Assembly (NCBI GenBank): GCA_958496175.1
Contig: OY292275.1
Coordinates: 52,529,701 to 52,593,700, forward strand
Reading direction: 5' to 3'
Source: Sisyra terminalis
Lineage: Eukaryota > Arthropoda > Insecta > Neuroptera > Sisyridae
Length of the DNA: 64,000 nucleotides
The notes below the pieces were generated by a model. It had not been told where the DNA came from. It did not search any database and saw nothing but the letters and a program-made list of their open reading frames with translations. Below, one piece after another: positions 1 through 11,757 of this stretch; positions within the stretch are counted from its first letter, which is position 1; every line of letters begins with the position of its first letter. Made by a program: the position numbers and the translations under genes.

Positions 1-877
1 CAAAAATCTAATAAAATTCATTAAGAAAAAATTGATTATTTTTGGTCATTTTGTAAATAAATTAAATATTCAACTTTCATAAATTTTGTAAAATGTAGAA
101 GGAAAATTTATTTCTTTAAACCCAATAAAAAGCGCGTGGAAAAAATTAAAAGCTTTTAACACATTTTGTGCATTAAAAGCTCTTTTAATTGATTCAAAAT
201 TTAAAAGTAGTTTTTATTTAAACAATAATACATAGTGACTATTAAAAAATAACAACTGCATTATTAACATGAACAAATAACACACAATAGAAGTCGAATG
301 CAATGTCTTGTAAAAATAATTTATTGTTTAGTTATTTTAAGTGTGAAAACTAGGCGATGAAAATGTACAAAAGATAAAAATGTTCTTCTAGCTTGCTTGT
401 ACATTCCCACAAAATTTATGTTGGCTTATAATAGAAGGTGGTTTGTAATCTCCATTTGAAAAAGGGACAAAAACAATGTCGCCATATAAACGCGAATATA
501 CTCATCTCAAATATTTGAAAATTATTATTTGGTAAATTCCATTTTTACACTTCCGCGCTTATCTCTCGTATTCATTTTTTTTCTAGTCATTTCAAATATA
601 TGCTTTAAGGTTGTGAATAAATAGACGGCCAAATGGGTAAATAGTACAGATAAGAGATTTAAAACAAAAATACAAACTTGTCACCAACTATTATACAAAA
701 AATTAAATCATCAGAGATAAGTAAATTTATTGCATTTGTTCAGCTTAAAACTTTGAAATTTTTTTGATAAAAATAACTTTAGGGTTTAAAGTAATTACAA
801 CACCTGTGAATGGTATGAATTATAACGATTAATTGTTTAGATAATTTTTTTGTAATTCCTCTATCATTATTTCGGTA
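1..877. other. AT-rich stretch, no gene seen
   Basis: I see no coding stretch, terminal repeat or RNA gene here. Stop codons are dense in all frames. Confidence 0.6.
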
Positions 878-1088
878 GAGTTATTCGGGTCAAGTGTGCG
901 CATTTATGGATTTAAATCGGAGTAAAAATTAAACAATAAGGAATATGAAAAAAAGAAACCCTGCATATGATAAAGTATTTATTGGACTAATAATTAAATT
1001 AAGTAATAACACATAAAACTTTGACACTTAAAAAATAGAAAAGATTATTTAGAAGGATTCCAAATGCGCAGACTTGACCCGACTTACG
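878..1088. repeat. Short inverted repeat (MITE-like)
   Basis: Two arms of about 32 bases (878-910 and 1055-1088) are inverted copies sharing the core TCGGGTCAAGT and TGCGCATTT, with about 145 bases between them. This is the shape of a miniature inverted-repeat element. I could not define a target-site duplication, so the superfamily is open. A decayed pogo-like transposase fragment follows within 110 bases and the two may be related. Confidence 0.45.
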
Positions 1089-1194
1089 AGTAGTTGTGCG
1101 CAATTGTTTGGGTAAATGTTCGCATTTTTTTATAGTTATAATGCTAAGATATCAACTTATAAATATAAAAGCACATAATATAAGTTGACTTAAA

Positions 1195-1430
1195 ATTACG
1201 AAATTAAAGCTAAATTCAGCGTTTTCTAATGTGGCGATTCTTTTGTAAGCTTCATTGAATAACCAAGCTACATGGTATTGGGTAATAGCTTTTATAGGGT
1301 ACCCTGACATGAATTTACTGCATGCAAAAAAGTATTTAGGTTTTCGATGACTTAAAAAAGCTCTGCCAGTGGTTGAAGTTTGTGACTGCCACGTGGTGGC
1401 AATGTTAGCATACTTATATTCTGCCCCCAA
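1195..1430 (-). pseudogene. pogo/Tigger-like transposase remnant
   Basis: On the minus strand an open stretch reads through the post-catalytic part of a pogo-type DDE transposase. The clearest segment is GYPIKAITQYHVAWLFNEAY (about 1253-1308), followed by KRIATLENAE. This matches the family pattern in which the catalytic domain ends with a YP...T.YQ...LF..AY.R..T.E.A..GF segment. Upstream residues are garbled, the final GFR.TGI.P motif is lost, and the reading frame runs into the neighbouring inverted-repeat element at about 1440-1480. No start codon or catalytic Asp is identifiable. It is a dead fragment. Family assignment is fairly sure, subfamily is not. Confidence 0.6.
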
Positions 1431-1479
1431 ATTATTTGTACACACTTTTTCCAGGCCGAAAATTTTGATATATATTCTA

Positions 1480-2354
1480 AGGTAGTCCTTAATAGGGGTG
1501 TTTTTGAATTTCTTTGCTCCCAGGGGCTTACAAATTGATAAAAAAAATCCCTGAAAATTTGAGCTTTTATAATAACTTATAATTAACATAATCCGCTTTC
1601 CAACTTAAATTTCTTATGGAAATAACGTGGGAAAAATTTAATTTGTTCTTTAGAATTCCATAACTCCACTACAAATTAATCAAAAGTAACTAATCACGTC
1701 ATGTATATTGTAAATTTAACGTTCTACAAAAAAGAGCTCTTATGATTTTTTGCTAAATCTATTAGCTTATTCGAGTCCAAAAGTTAATTGTTATATAATT
1801 ATTAATATTATCAACTATTATTATTAAGTTAATACTTATTTTTACGAAATATATCAAATTTCTTATGCTAAATTTGTATTTAAGATCAAAAAGAAGCAAA
1901 TACAATATGATTCTTGTGGTTTTTCACGACGTAGCTGTAGTAGTACATCCTTCTTTTTTTGTACTTGTTCATTGTCATCAGATGCAATATTAGCTATGTT
2001 ACCAACTTTCATTGGCCATTAGTGCCGCATTCTTAAACCAATAGATAAGCCAATAACTCTTAAACCAATAAATTAAGCAAAAAATCATAAGAGCTCTTTT
2101 TTGTAGAGCGTTAAATTTTCAATAAAAATGATGCGATTAGTTAATTTCGATTAATTTGTCGCTGAGTTATGAAATTCTAAAGAACAAAATAAATTTTTCC
2201 CTCGTTATTTCCATAAGAGACTTAAGTTGGAAAGCGGACTATCTTAAAGGTAATATTAAGAGCTCAAATTTTCAGGGATTTTTTTATCAATTTGAAAACA
2301 TTTGTGTTACTGGGAGCAAAGAAATTCAAAAACACCCCAATTAAGGACCACCCT
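1480..2354. repeat. Inverted-repeat (foldback-type) element
   Basis: The left arm (1480-1755) and right arm (2075-2354) are inverted copies of about 280 bases. Both outer ends read GTCCTTAAT(T/A)GGGGTG, and the inner ends share an AAAAAAGAGCTCTTATGATT block. A non-repeated loop of about 320 bases separates them. No coding potential is evident. The arms differ by scattered substitutions and small indels, so the structure is old. I could not find a convincing target-site duplication, so it may be a foldback transposon or two opposed copies of one repeat. Confidence 0.65.
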
Positions 2355-5211
2355 AATATACGCATATAACTTTGCTCATACTAAATATACCCTTAAATTT
2401 TATGATGAACAGAAAACTTGAATAATAACTTAATAACATGAAAAAAAAAATTATCATGGTTAGTGTATTCAGTACAATATGAGAATCTTTGCCGTGATAA
2501 CAAAAGTTATAGTTACAGTGCCGAATTCTTATAATTATTGTTTAAAAAGAAAATGAATAACACTTGTCGCGATCTTGTAGATAAATTAGTTCCTGGTTAC
2601 CGTACCTTTAAGTCAACTACATATGACTTATCCCTCCAATCTTTAAGGATAAACGGGATGCGCAAACTTACCCACTGCGCACGGTTATCCCGAATGACTA
2701 TATTTTTTTTCCAAATAATTAACTAGCTTAAAATAGGGATACTATATCGGTATTGAAAGTCGAAGTTACAGGTTTATTCACTGGAAGTGTAAGCTTATAA
2801 TAAAGTTATAAATTGTTTAAAATGAAGTACGTAATTAAAAAACGAGAACAAATAATTGAAAATAAATTTCTCATTCATTTCGGTTCAATACAATCTCTAA
2901 TTGTTTTAATTCTGGCTTTTAGGTGATCAAAATGAATTGCAAGCGAAAGTAAATTTTATATTTACTTTTATCTTCAAAATGGACCAAATTTAATTGTCTA
3001 TTGTTGAGTTTGCATTTGGGGTGTAAGAGATCCATTGTTTTATCGAAATAAAATTCAGATTATTATTTTTCAACAATTTTTGAAATGTTCATGGTTTGTT
3101 GTCAAAATGATTATCTGCCGATGGTTTCAGATTGCTTTTTTGGAAATTAGCTGCTTCCTTTTTGAACCCATAGTCAAGAAAACCGATCGAAAAACCATTT
3201 TCAGTGGTTAGAAATTTCTACACCATTACCTGTGATGGACGTTACTTTCTATTGCTCAATCTTGGTTTATATTATTGTGTCAGGGTTTAGCCAAAAAATA
3301 CGATCGTTTTGTGAATTTACAAATTACTCAATCGGGAAATTTTTTTCTTCAAAAAGTACCTAAAAAGTTTAGATTCAAAATTTCGACCATACATTTTTTT
3401 AGTCTTTTATTTAAGATGATAACTTGTTTATCATAGATACCTACATTGTTAGAAAATATAACGTTCTGTAAGAAAATTAAAGTCATTGTTGAATTCAGCA
3501 TATCCAAAATCTTAAGAATTATGCAAAAAAAGCTCTCATTTTATTACAGATTTATGTTATTTTTTGCCCAAATAACAAAAAATTTACATTAGAAATTAGT
3601 ATGATATCAATAGGATAAAACAGTCGATTTTATACTGAATAGATTCAGCGATAATTCGTCTGAATTTCGGTTTATTTCGCAGAATCATTTTTAAAAGAGA
3701 ATATAAAAGTAGGGGGGCTAGATTTTTGCGATAAAAAACCTTTACTAAAATGGCTTTTGTCAACAAATTGTAAGAATTTTTCAACTTTGGCTAATAATTT
3801 TTATATTCAAATTTTATTTTATTGGTAGAAGTTATATAGCTACGACCAAAAAAGATAAGGAAATAGGCAACGTTATAAAAAATATCTAAGCCATCATCGT
3901 GCGTGAAACTTTGTCAAACTTCACCACTCAGATTTGGTGATATATAAAACTTTTTTAACAAAGGTACGAAAAAATTTACTTAAAAATCTATATTTCAATG
4001 TTTTATTTTTTGTAGTTAAATATGTTTTAATTAAATTTTAAAATTTACAGTATGTTTTGGGCGAAGAGAATCCTTTTTGTCTTTATCTAACAAACTTTCA
4101 GTGTTAATATTGTCAATAGTACTTATAGAATTTATATACTTTGACAAAAGTTTTGCATCTGATATTTATAGATAAATACGTTACCTATTTCACGTAAAGA
4201 CGAATTATAAATAATATACCAATCGTAGCCAAATTTCGTTAAGCCCACGATAACTATATAGAACTTAAAAGTTTGTATTTGGAAATGTTGAAAATTATTA
4301 TTCCGTTACTTCAACGCTTATAAGTTTTGTATAAATTTTAATATTATAACTTTAAAATAAAGTTAGAACTTGACAAACCTTATGCTTGATTAAACTTTTA
4401 TATTAACATAACTGACTTTATTTACCGACTACCAGTAAAAGTTATGTAATCTGTTTCATAAGTAAAGTAATCTGATATTTTTTGATTAATAATTTACTTC
4501 ACATTCTTAAGTTTGTGCACTTAGCTAGAAAAAAATCCGAAGACATGATTATTAAACTGTGACATAATTTAAATTTTACTATTAATAGCGTACGTATTCT
4601 TTGGCGTCATCATGCTTAAAGTGCACCAGTCTTGAAATTGCGATTGGTTATTGGTATACTAAGGTAAATAGCACATAGTACGGATAGACCTCTCTTCTCT
4701 CATTTCGAAGGAAGTCCAAACCGAATGAAAAAGGCGACGTTTATTGAAGGGTGGGTGTTATCATCATATGGAACGTTACACAAGAATCAGAATTGAATTC
4801 TTGGATGAGCGCATCGAAATAGCGGATGTGATTTTCATTCTCAGTACCTACCTACCTGGTAAAACGACACATACCGGATGGGATTTCCATTTCTAGTGCA
4901 AGGACAGCATTTCCAACACTTATCTACTCTGCTAAGAATAAAATTGAACGAGTGTTATAAGATTCATATTAAAATTTCGCGCTGTATTCACTTTTCTACC
5001 GATGATATGATCGATTTTATATCACTGTTCATCTGACATTTCAGCTTTGATTTATTCCACCTATACTTGTCTTACGATTTCACGATACTGAAACTATTAT
5101 AGTACAAGTCCAAATAAAAGTGGATAATAATAAAATAGCTCTACTTTTTTGAGACAGATAAATTTGGAATAAGAACTTCTCTTTTAAACACTATAAAAAT
5201 CTTTAAAATTA
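2355..5211. other. AT-rich stretch, no gene seen
   Basis: About 2.8 kb without a recognisable gene or terminal repeat. A CAAACTTCACCA/CAAAGTTTTGC motif recurs loosely (about 3915, 4145, 6210, 6315). I could not build an element from it. Confidence 0.5.
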
Positions 5212-5286
5212 TTAGGTGTACAAATAAGTTTCCGCCGTTTTTTAACACTAATTAAATATTTATTATAGAAGAACGGTAATATAAAC

Positions 5287-5947
5287 TTATTTAAAATATT
5301 GCCCATCACTTGCAACTACTTTTTCCCATCTCTCAGGCAGCATTCGAATCCCACGTCTGAAGAACTCCTTGTCTTTTGAGGCTATCCACGAATCAACCCA
5401 ATTTTTGGTATCCTCATAAGATATAAACCGCTGCGCCGTCAGAGCATGTGCCATGGACCGGAACAGGTGATAATCGAATGGTGCAATGTCTGGTGAATAC
5501 GGCGGGTGGGGCAACACTTCCCAATCAAGTGTTTCCAAGTACTTTTTCATGGGAGCCGCAACATGTGGACGAGCATTGTAATGCAGAAGAATAATTTTTT
5601 CGTGTCTAGAATAGTCTAGAAAAGTCTAGAATAGAATAAAGACTGCTTGCTGAGTGACTTCTTATGTTAGGGCAAGTTCTTTTTGTGTTTGAGATGAATC
5701 TTCCTCCAATAATTCCTCCAATTCTGCATCTTCGTAAATTTTTGGCCTTCCACTGCGATCTTTGTCTTCTACGTCGAAATCACCGTTTTTAAAGTTTTGA
5801 AACCACTCTCAACACCTTCTCTCACTCAAACCACCCTCACCATACTTCTACGATCAATTGATGCGCCTCAGCAGCAGATTTCTTTAAATTACAGTAGTAA
5901 ACTAATATTTCCCGCAAATGACGCTTACTTGGCTCAAATTTTGACAT
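5287..5947 (-). pseudogene. Mariner transposase, broken (irritans-type)
   Basis: The start is the ATG at 5945-5947, which opens MSKFEPSKRHLREILVYYC, the mariner N-terminal helix-turn-helix region. A frame shift follows near 5860. GDFDVEDKDRSGRPK and the acidic stretch after it are recognisable near 5730-5785. The central catalytic part with the first Asp is deleted. The C-terminal third resumes at about 5600 with YNARPHVAAPM and PHPPYSPDIAPFDYHLF. In active mariners the first of these motifs carries the second catalytic Asp (DNARPH), and here it is Tyr. The third catalytic Asp (APFD) is kept at the 34-residue spacing typical of D,D34D enzymes. It ends in QYFK and a stop at 5287-5289. The gene is non-functional three times over: deletion, frameshift and active-site loss. 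Confidence 0.88.
5603..5635. repeat. 10-base tandem repeat at mariner deletion joint
   Basis: The unit TAGTCTAGAA is repeated about three times exactly where the transposase reading jumps from its N-terminal to its C-terminal part. Such filler is expected when a double-strand break left by excision is repaired incompletely from a template. Confidence 0.6.
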
Positions 5948-6120
5948 TTTCAACTTATAAAAATTATATTTTACCAATATAAAATCAATAATATTAATAG
6001 GTTATGTTGTTCTTGAATGTCCAAACTATTTTTTAAGCCGGTTATCATCTGCGAAAGCTAACCGAAACTCCGTGCCGCGCCATCTACAATAAAACGGCGG
6101 AAACTTATTTGTACTCCTAA

Positions 6121-6818
6121 TACTTCTAAATTAACAAAGCAAAAAGTTTGGATCTATAACCTACTATCTACCTATAAATTAAGTCTAAAAAGGGCAAGCA
6201 TAACTTATATTAAAAACTTCACCAATAAATGAACGCATTTTCAACAGTAGCAATATTTCATTAAAAAAGAGCAAACGTATCATTTGACAAAGTTTTTATA
6301 CAAATATCAAAGTTCTAGCAAAGTTTTGCCACTCATTAGATATTAAAACAAATTATAATTTCATTTAAACGCTTAGGCGAAACTGTAACTTATAACTTCT
6401 TTATTTAGTTTCTTAGCACCATACTTTGCTGTGCATGATGTGTGAACTTTTATATGATGTTATAATATAACTTTACTTAACAAAGGGTAATTCATAATTA
6501 TTAACACTGCAAATATATTGATGAAACTTTTGTACTGAAAGAAACACTTGGAGAATGAAACGTGGATGATACGATTTTATAAAAATCATTTGTACTTTTA
6601 AGGAGGTTCTTTCGTATGACGGTCTGTATTTTAGGCATTTTTTGGGATTTGTTTTTGTAGATCAATGAATAGATAGATCTTTGGGTTTCTAATTGCTTGT
6701 TAATATTTATTTAAGCATTTTTTTATACATTTTTCATCAAAAACCTTCAGTAGAACGTGTTATAGCACTCCAAAGATACCAGTTTACTATCATATTTAAG
6801 AAATGGAAACCATCACAT
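6121..6818. other. AT-rich spacer, no gene seen
   Basis: No coding stretch or element end was recognised between the mariner and the next LINE. Confidence 0.5.
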
Positions 6819-7021
6819 TGGAAAACCATCTATTTTTTTTTCTCTTTTTTTTGGTATCATTTTTATTTATAATTTTTGAATCAGATAGAAATATATCTCT
6901 AACAAAATTTATTACAACTCTTAAGTCTAAAACTAAATCTAAAGAAACTAAAGTAATAATTCCTCCTTACACCTTTGTGTAGAATTGGATGTGGAAGGTG
7001 GGTCCATCATTGGTTTCGTAT

Positions 7022-7925
7022 TTACTCCATTAGGTTAAGTGGATCATTTCGCTTGAGTCTCGAGAAACATTTGGCTTTTAAGATTTTCCTGGCTGATTGA
7101 TTCGGGTGTGAGTCCAGTCTTTTTTTGTAGGTTTTACTAATTTTCAAAGTGACTTCTTTGACTGTTTCAATGTCGGTATCTCTAAGTATTATAGAATTTC
7201 GCACGTACTTAGAAGCGCCAGTGATGGCTCTAATAATTTTCGATTGGCAGCGGTCTATGATTTGTAAATTTGAATTCTTAGCGGAACCCCAAAGTTGAAC
7301 TCCGTACGTCCATATAGGTTTTATGATAGATTTCTATATAATGATTTTTGTTTCTAATTTTAATTTTTTTCCAATGAGCCAGTATAGTTTTTTAAATATT
7401 ATGTTCATTTTTTCCTTTTTTATAGGTTTTATTATAGATTTGTATATGATGATTTTTGTTTCTAATTTTAATTTTGATTTTTTTCCAATGAACCAGTCCA
7501 GTTTTTTAAATATTATGTTCATTTGTTCCATTTTCTTCGAGATGTGTTCACGCCTGGTTAATTTTTGGTCAAGATGCATTCCCAGATATTTGACCGATCT
7601 GCTTTGTGGTATGGATTTGTCGTTGATTCTGATCTTTGGACTTATGATTTTTCTTAGGGTAAACGTGACTTGGATTGATTTTTCATCATTGAGTTTAATT
7701 CCCCATTGGTCACACCATTTAGTTATGACATTTACATGTTCCTGTAGGCGACGTTGGATTATCTTAGGATCTTTGTTGGTGTAAAGTAGAGCTGTATCAT
7801 CTGCAAATGTGGTAGTTGTAATTTGATCGTTTGTTGGAATATCGTTTGCAAAAATTAAGTATAATAGTGGGCCCAGAACACTGCCTTGTGGTACTTCTGC
7901 TTTTATGGTTCGCGACGAACTGAAT
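7022..7925 (-). pseudogene. LINE reverse transcriptase C-terminal half
   Basis: Read on the minus strand from 7925 downward: EVPQGSVLGPLLYLIF (RT motif B region), then FADDTALLYT (motif C, catalytic Asp pair intact), WGIKLNDEKS, YLGMHLDQKLTRREHI, YKSIIKPIWTYGVQLWGSA, and a C-terminal tail ending SRLKRNDPLNLME before a stop. The order matches the palm-to-thumb portion of jockey-clade RT, where PQGSVLGP and FADDTA are diagnostic. A TAG lies just upstream of SSSRTIK at the truncated end. A duplicated block (7318-7535) interrupts the thumb region. No endonuclease or ORF1 is present. Clade assignment to jockey is by motif only. Confidence 0.82.
7318..7535. repeat. Tandem duplication of about 108 bases in LINE thumb region
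   Basis: Residues IIFKKL(D/Y)W(F/L)IGKK...KLETKIIIYKSIIKPI occur twice in succession in the minus-strand translation. The two DNA copies (about 7318-7430 and 7431-7535) are near-identical and the second carries a short extra block. Other LINE thumb domains carry this once, so it arose within this copy or its immediate source. Confidence 0.7.
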
Positions 7926-7971
7926 TCCTACCAAATTGAACCTGGAATGTTCTACTGGAAAACCTCCTATT

Positions 7972-9558
7972 GATTTTAAAAATTTTCCTGTATTTTACCA
8001 TAAACAAGTATAAATCAAGTAATCATGAAACTTATTTTATCTTATAACTTAATTTTAAAAATTTTTGAAAAGTCTATTCTTTATCGTTGAAGATAAAACT
8101 AATCAGCAAATTTCCTAATGTTTTTCTGCCAATATACCCAAAAAAACAGTTATGTTAGGCTTAACTGAATACTTATCCAGGAAAAATCAAATTCCAACTT
8201 TTGTTCTAATTTTTAATCGAAAAAAGTTTACTATAGAAATCCATTATGGAGTTCAAATCAATTCCATTACCATGCCATTGACACAAATGAGCAAAAAAAT
8301 AACACTTTTTTTTGTTTGTAACCCAAATTTTTATTTTATCTGATGTAAATTTAAAATCAGTTGCATTATTTTCTGAACTAAACAAAACAATTCCATAATT
8401 ACACATTTTATCATCGGTATTAAGAACATTTATTTTATTCTGACAAATTATAAATCTACAAAACACTTGCATAACAAAAAGTTTACTATTGGACATATAA
8501 AAACTGAATTAATTGTCTAATATAATTTTTATGCATTGTTATTCGTAAACAATAAATGCAATTTATTCTCCGCGTAAATGTCTCAGTAAAAAGTAAAATT
8601 ACGCACATAAAAAGTTATTATCAATAATGAAATTACTAGAATCTGATGAAGTTATACGAAAATTTGTAATAAAACTTGCACGAAAAATACACAGCCGAAT
8701 GTGAAAGAAATAAATATTTTTATACACAGTAGTTCAGTAGTTATATATAGCCGATGCATTTATTTCTTTTATTTATCTTTATACTACTTCTATTTGTTAC
8801 TGGTTTTGTTACACAGTATAATCAACCAAGATTTGATATCACAATGAATTTGGCTGTGAAATTTAACTAAACGGAAGACATAAATTTTCCTCTTACATTA
8901 TTTTTTCCTGTAAACTGTTTACATAAAATATATATTTTGTACATATGATATAACTCAAATAAAGTTCAACTCCAGAGCCAAATTTGTGGCCTTCTTTAAA
9001 AAGCCATAAATTTTATTTGAAATTAAAAAAAGCGGTTATATAAGGGTCAATAGAAAATAACAAAAAAAATATTTTATTGAATGGGGGTGTCAATTTTAAA
9101 ATTCCATTAAAATATTTATGGAAATTCACATCAAGATTTGAAACTGTTTCGCATGTTACACACTTTCAAAAAGTCGATAACGATTCGTATTTACGCATTG
9201 GATGTTAAAAGCTTTCACATATGCTATTCTGAGATTGTAAGCACTAAATAAGCTTGATGCGGCTTACTTTATGTGGTGAATAAACCTTTTATACAATTAT
9301 TTAGCTACATGCTATTTCAATTACTGTTTAAAATTGTAAAATGGAATTAATTTCAATGTAAATACGAGTGTTTAAAATTAATTGTCTTCCGTGAAAACGA
9401 ATATGGATCTTCTTTTTGCAACTGTTGTTCTAATTAAATTGAATTGAAAACTTTATGAAAACCGTGAACAAGCTGTTGTGCAACGTTTAAAAATGAAGAT
9501 GAAATTTCAAAGACAATGATTTAATGATAAAAACCATGCGAAATGCAAATGTCAATAG
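7972..9558. other. AT-rich stretch, no recognised gene
   Basis: Holds a 96-codon minus-strand open frame (8206-8496) with no family motif I recognise, overlapped by a plus-strand frame. I do not call it a gene. Confidence 0.4.
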
Positions 9559-9675
9559 CAGTGGCGTGCACAGAGATTTTAGGCAGGGTAGGCAGAAATT
9601 TTTAAAAGCTACTTTAATATAATCAAAAATGCTGCATGTTGGTTTTACTTCGTCGTTATGATGAGTAAACAATGA

Positions 9676-10479
9676 ACCCTATACCAATTAGCCAATAAAT
9701 TTTAAAGTGCGAATTTTCCGATTTTTTTTTTGACAATCGATGGGAAATCGTTCGTGGAGGTATGTGAAAGAAACCGTTTTGTTGGTGACGAAATAGTTTT
9801 GCGGTAATAAATTAATTAAGAAAAATTAATTAATTAATAAGTCATTGATATAGTAAAATATTAAGAAAATATAGTTCAAAGCAACATACAATAACAAAAA
9901 TGCGGGAAAATTTAGGAAATAGTTGGTTAAATGTAAAACTAAAAAAAAGTTAAAGAAAACTAAGCAGAACCTTCCCCCTTCGAAAAAAAAATGGGAAAAA
10001 GGCAACTATGAAATTAATTTTTTTCCTCAAATTATATTTACCCAAAATTTTACAAAATAACAAAAATCGAAACATAATTAAACAGGCTTTTCTCCCAAAT
10101 TTTTTTATCGTTTGTGAAAATCAAATTTTCTCACAAAAATGTTTTGAAAATATTTATACGAAGTAGAACATTAAGAGTTTTTGGAAATTCGGAAAATATT
10201 TTTCTTGAACTTTTTTTTTGTTTTAGTTTTAACCAACCGGTTCCTAAATTTTCCCACATTTTTGTTATTGTATGTTGCTATAAACCTTATTTTCGTAACA
10301 TTTTACTATATAAATGACTAATTAATTACTTTTTCTTAATTAATTTATTACCGCTAATCTAATTTGTCACAAACGAAGCGGTTTCTTTTACAAACCTCTA
10401 CGAATAATTTTCCATCGATTGGTAAAAGAAAAATTGGGAAATTCACACTTTAAAATTTTGTTGGCTAATCGGTATAGGG
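9676..10479. mobile_element. Foldback element nested in hAT copy 1
   Basis: This is an almost complete palindrome of about 804 bases. Its ends read CCCTATACC(A/G)ATTAGCCAA on both strands and the arms meet near 10080. It is flanked by ten-base direct repeats TAAACAATGA (9666-9675) and TAAATAATGA (10480-10489). Target duplications of 9-10 bases fit foldback or Mutator-type transposons. Apparent open frames inside are products of the AT-rich palindrome. Copy 2 of the hAT carries the same insertion at the same place, so it entered before the hAT family copied itself. Confidence 0.82.
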
Positions 10480-11016
10480 TAAATAATGATGTTGATATTT
10501 TTAACCACAAATATCCATAGATAAACTCATTTTGTAAACTTTATTAAAGAAGTACAATATAATCGTGAGGATTAAATAATACAGATAATAGATAATACAT
10601 ATTAAAAATTTATTAGAATTAAATAGTAAGAATATACGTAAATAACTGATCGTTAAATCGATAATTGAGATCAATCAAACTCAAACTTGTAATTGCAGCG
10701 ATAATGAATAAGAAACGATACTACTTCGGTAATTATCGTAATTTTTCGTGTTGTAAAAAGACAGTGTCTTTCTATGAGGTTGAGTGGGTGCGTATGCGTG
10801 GCATTGTATATTTGTACCATATTATTGTTTTTATACGAACGCATACACTGACACACATATGGCTATTAGCGGATACATATAAATATTTAGACACGAATAG
10901 TTTGTGTCTTTCTCGTTTCTAGACTAAGTAGCGCTAGTGCATTGCAATGCAAATATTACCAGTGAAATTGAAAATGAACGAACGAACGAGCTAGTATAAT
11001 TTGTATATTGTATAGA

Positions 11017-11757
11017 CTAGCTGATCCCCGCAACTTCGTCTGCGTAACGTAGGTGTAGATTATATTTTCTTTTCAAATTTGCTATTTGTAGTGGTATATG
11101 AAAATTTTTATTTTTCTTATTTCTTTTACAAAAAACATAATCATATTTAAAAACACTATCTTGTCGATTTGAAAAAGACACATTTTATAAATTGTTGCAA
11201 AGAATAAAATAGTTCTATGTAATAATTAATTAATTTTCAAAAAATATTTATAAATATCTAAAAAGAATATGTCTTTTGCGTATACCTACGGTAGGGGTAC
11301 CTACCGTGAACCAAATAATCCGTAAATAAATCAGCATCTATACATAAATAAAAATATCGCCAAGTTCAATAAAGTCGGTCTTAATTATGAGTAAAAAAGT
11401 CGAAAGTTATCAAAATACTCGCGTCAATATAACAAAAGTTAAGAATCTAGATGTTTGAATAAAATAAGAATCACTGTTTCGATTCCCGAATGAACCTTTT
11501 TCCAAAAATTATTACCCTATTGCAATGTATAACACAACCGCAAAATTGAAATTTGTACAATGGCACGAAACCCAGTTCTTCCATAATCAAGTATAGCCAT
11601 TATGTGTCTATAAACTTATTATTAAATATATATGAATTTCAACTAAACCATATTGGATAGTCTAGAGTTCACCATAAACGATTTGGCGTATGCCGTTTGT
11701 TCTGGAGACTATTCAAAGCAAACAAACAATCAAATCTTTCCTCTTTATAATGATAGA
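11017..11757 (-). mobile_element. Short Helitron nested in hAT copy 1
   Basis: On the minus strand the element begins TCTATCATTATAAAGAGG (5' end at 11757) and ends GGGGATCAGCTAG (3' end at 11017). This is the Helitron pattern 5'-TC...CTAG-3' inserted between A and T. hAT copy 2 keeps the empty site TGTATAGATGATATCC (about 62549-62564 on the other strand). Removing 11017-11757 recreates TATAGA|TGATATCC exactly. No Rep/helicase is encoded. A GC-richer hairpin, ACGGTAGG loop CCTACCGT, lies near 11288-11307. The element is non-autonomous at 741 bases. Confidence 0.88.

Larger units (their letters stand above)
5212..6120 (-). mobile_element. Internally deleted mariner element
   Basis: Both termini are present. 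The left end TTAGGTGTACAAATAAG and the inverted right end TTAGGAGTACAAATAAG agree at 29 of 30 positions up to CCGCCGTTTT. TA dinucleotides flank the element at 5210-5211 and 6121-6122, the target duplication expected for Tc1/mariner. The element is 909 bases against roughly 1.3 kb for a full mariner, because the middle of the transposase gene is missing. The transposase reads on the minus strand. With intact ends it could have been mobilised in trans, but it cannot make its own enzyme. Confidence 0.9.
6835..7955 (-). mobile_element. 5'-truncated jockey-like LINE
   Basis: A minus-strand non-LTR retrotransposon copy. It ends at its 3' side in an A-rich tail (poly-T on the plus strand, about 6832-6851) and is truncated inside the reverse transcriptase at its 5' side. 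A probable target-site duplication of about 16 bases, TGGAAAACC(A/T)(T/C)CTATT, lies at 6819-6834 and 7956-7971 with two mismatches. That frames the insertion and supports target-primed integration. Confidence 0.8.

Noticed and set aside
7323..7784. 153-codon plus-strand open frame
   Set aside because: It is antisense to a clear LINE reverse transcriptase and shows only the translation of its complement.
8206..8496. 96-codon minus-strand open frame
   Set aside because: No recognisable motif, an overlapping open frame on the other strand, and composition typical of AT-rich non-coding DNA.
8645..8675. CTGATGA...GAAA resembling a hammerhead core
   Set aside because: The sequence between the two boxes cannot form stem II and no stem III or cleavage site follows.
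10114..10317. Open frame in the foldback arm
   Set aside because: It lies in an AT-rich palindrome with mirror frames on both strands and no motifs.
10665..10922. Open frame shared with 62685-62894 in the two hAT copies
   Set aside because: Most differences between copies change amino acids and the frames diverge after about 45 codons. It is non-coding hAT body that happens to be open.
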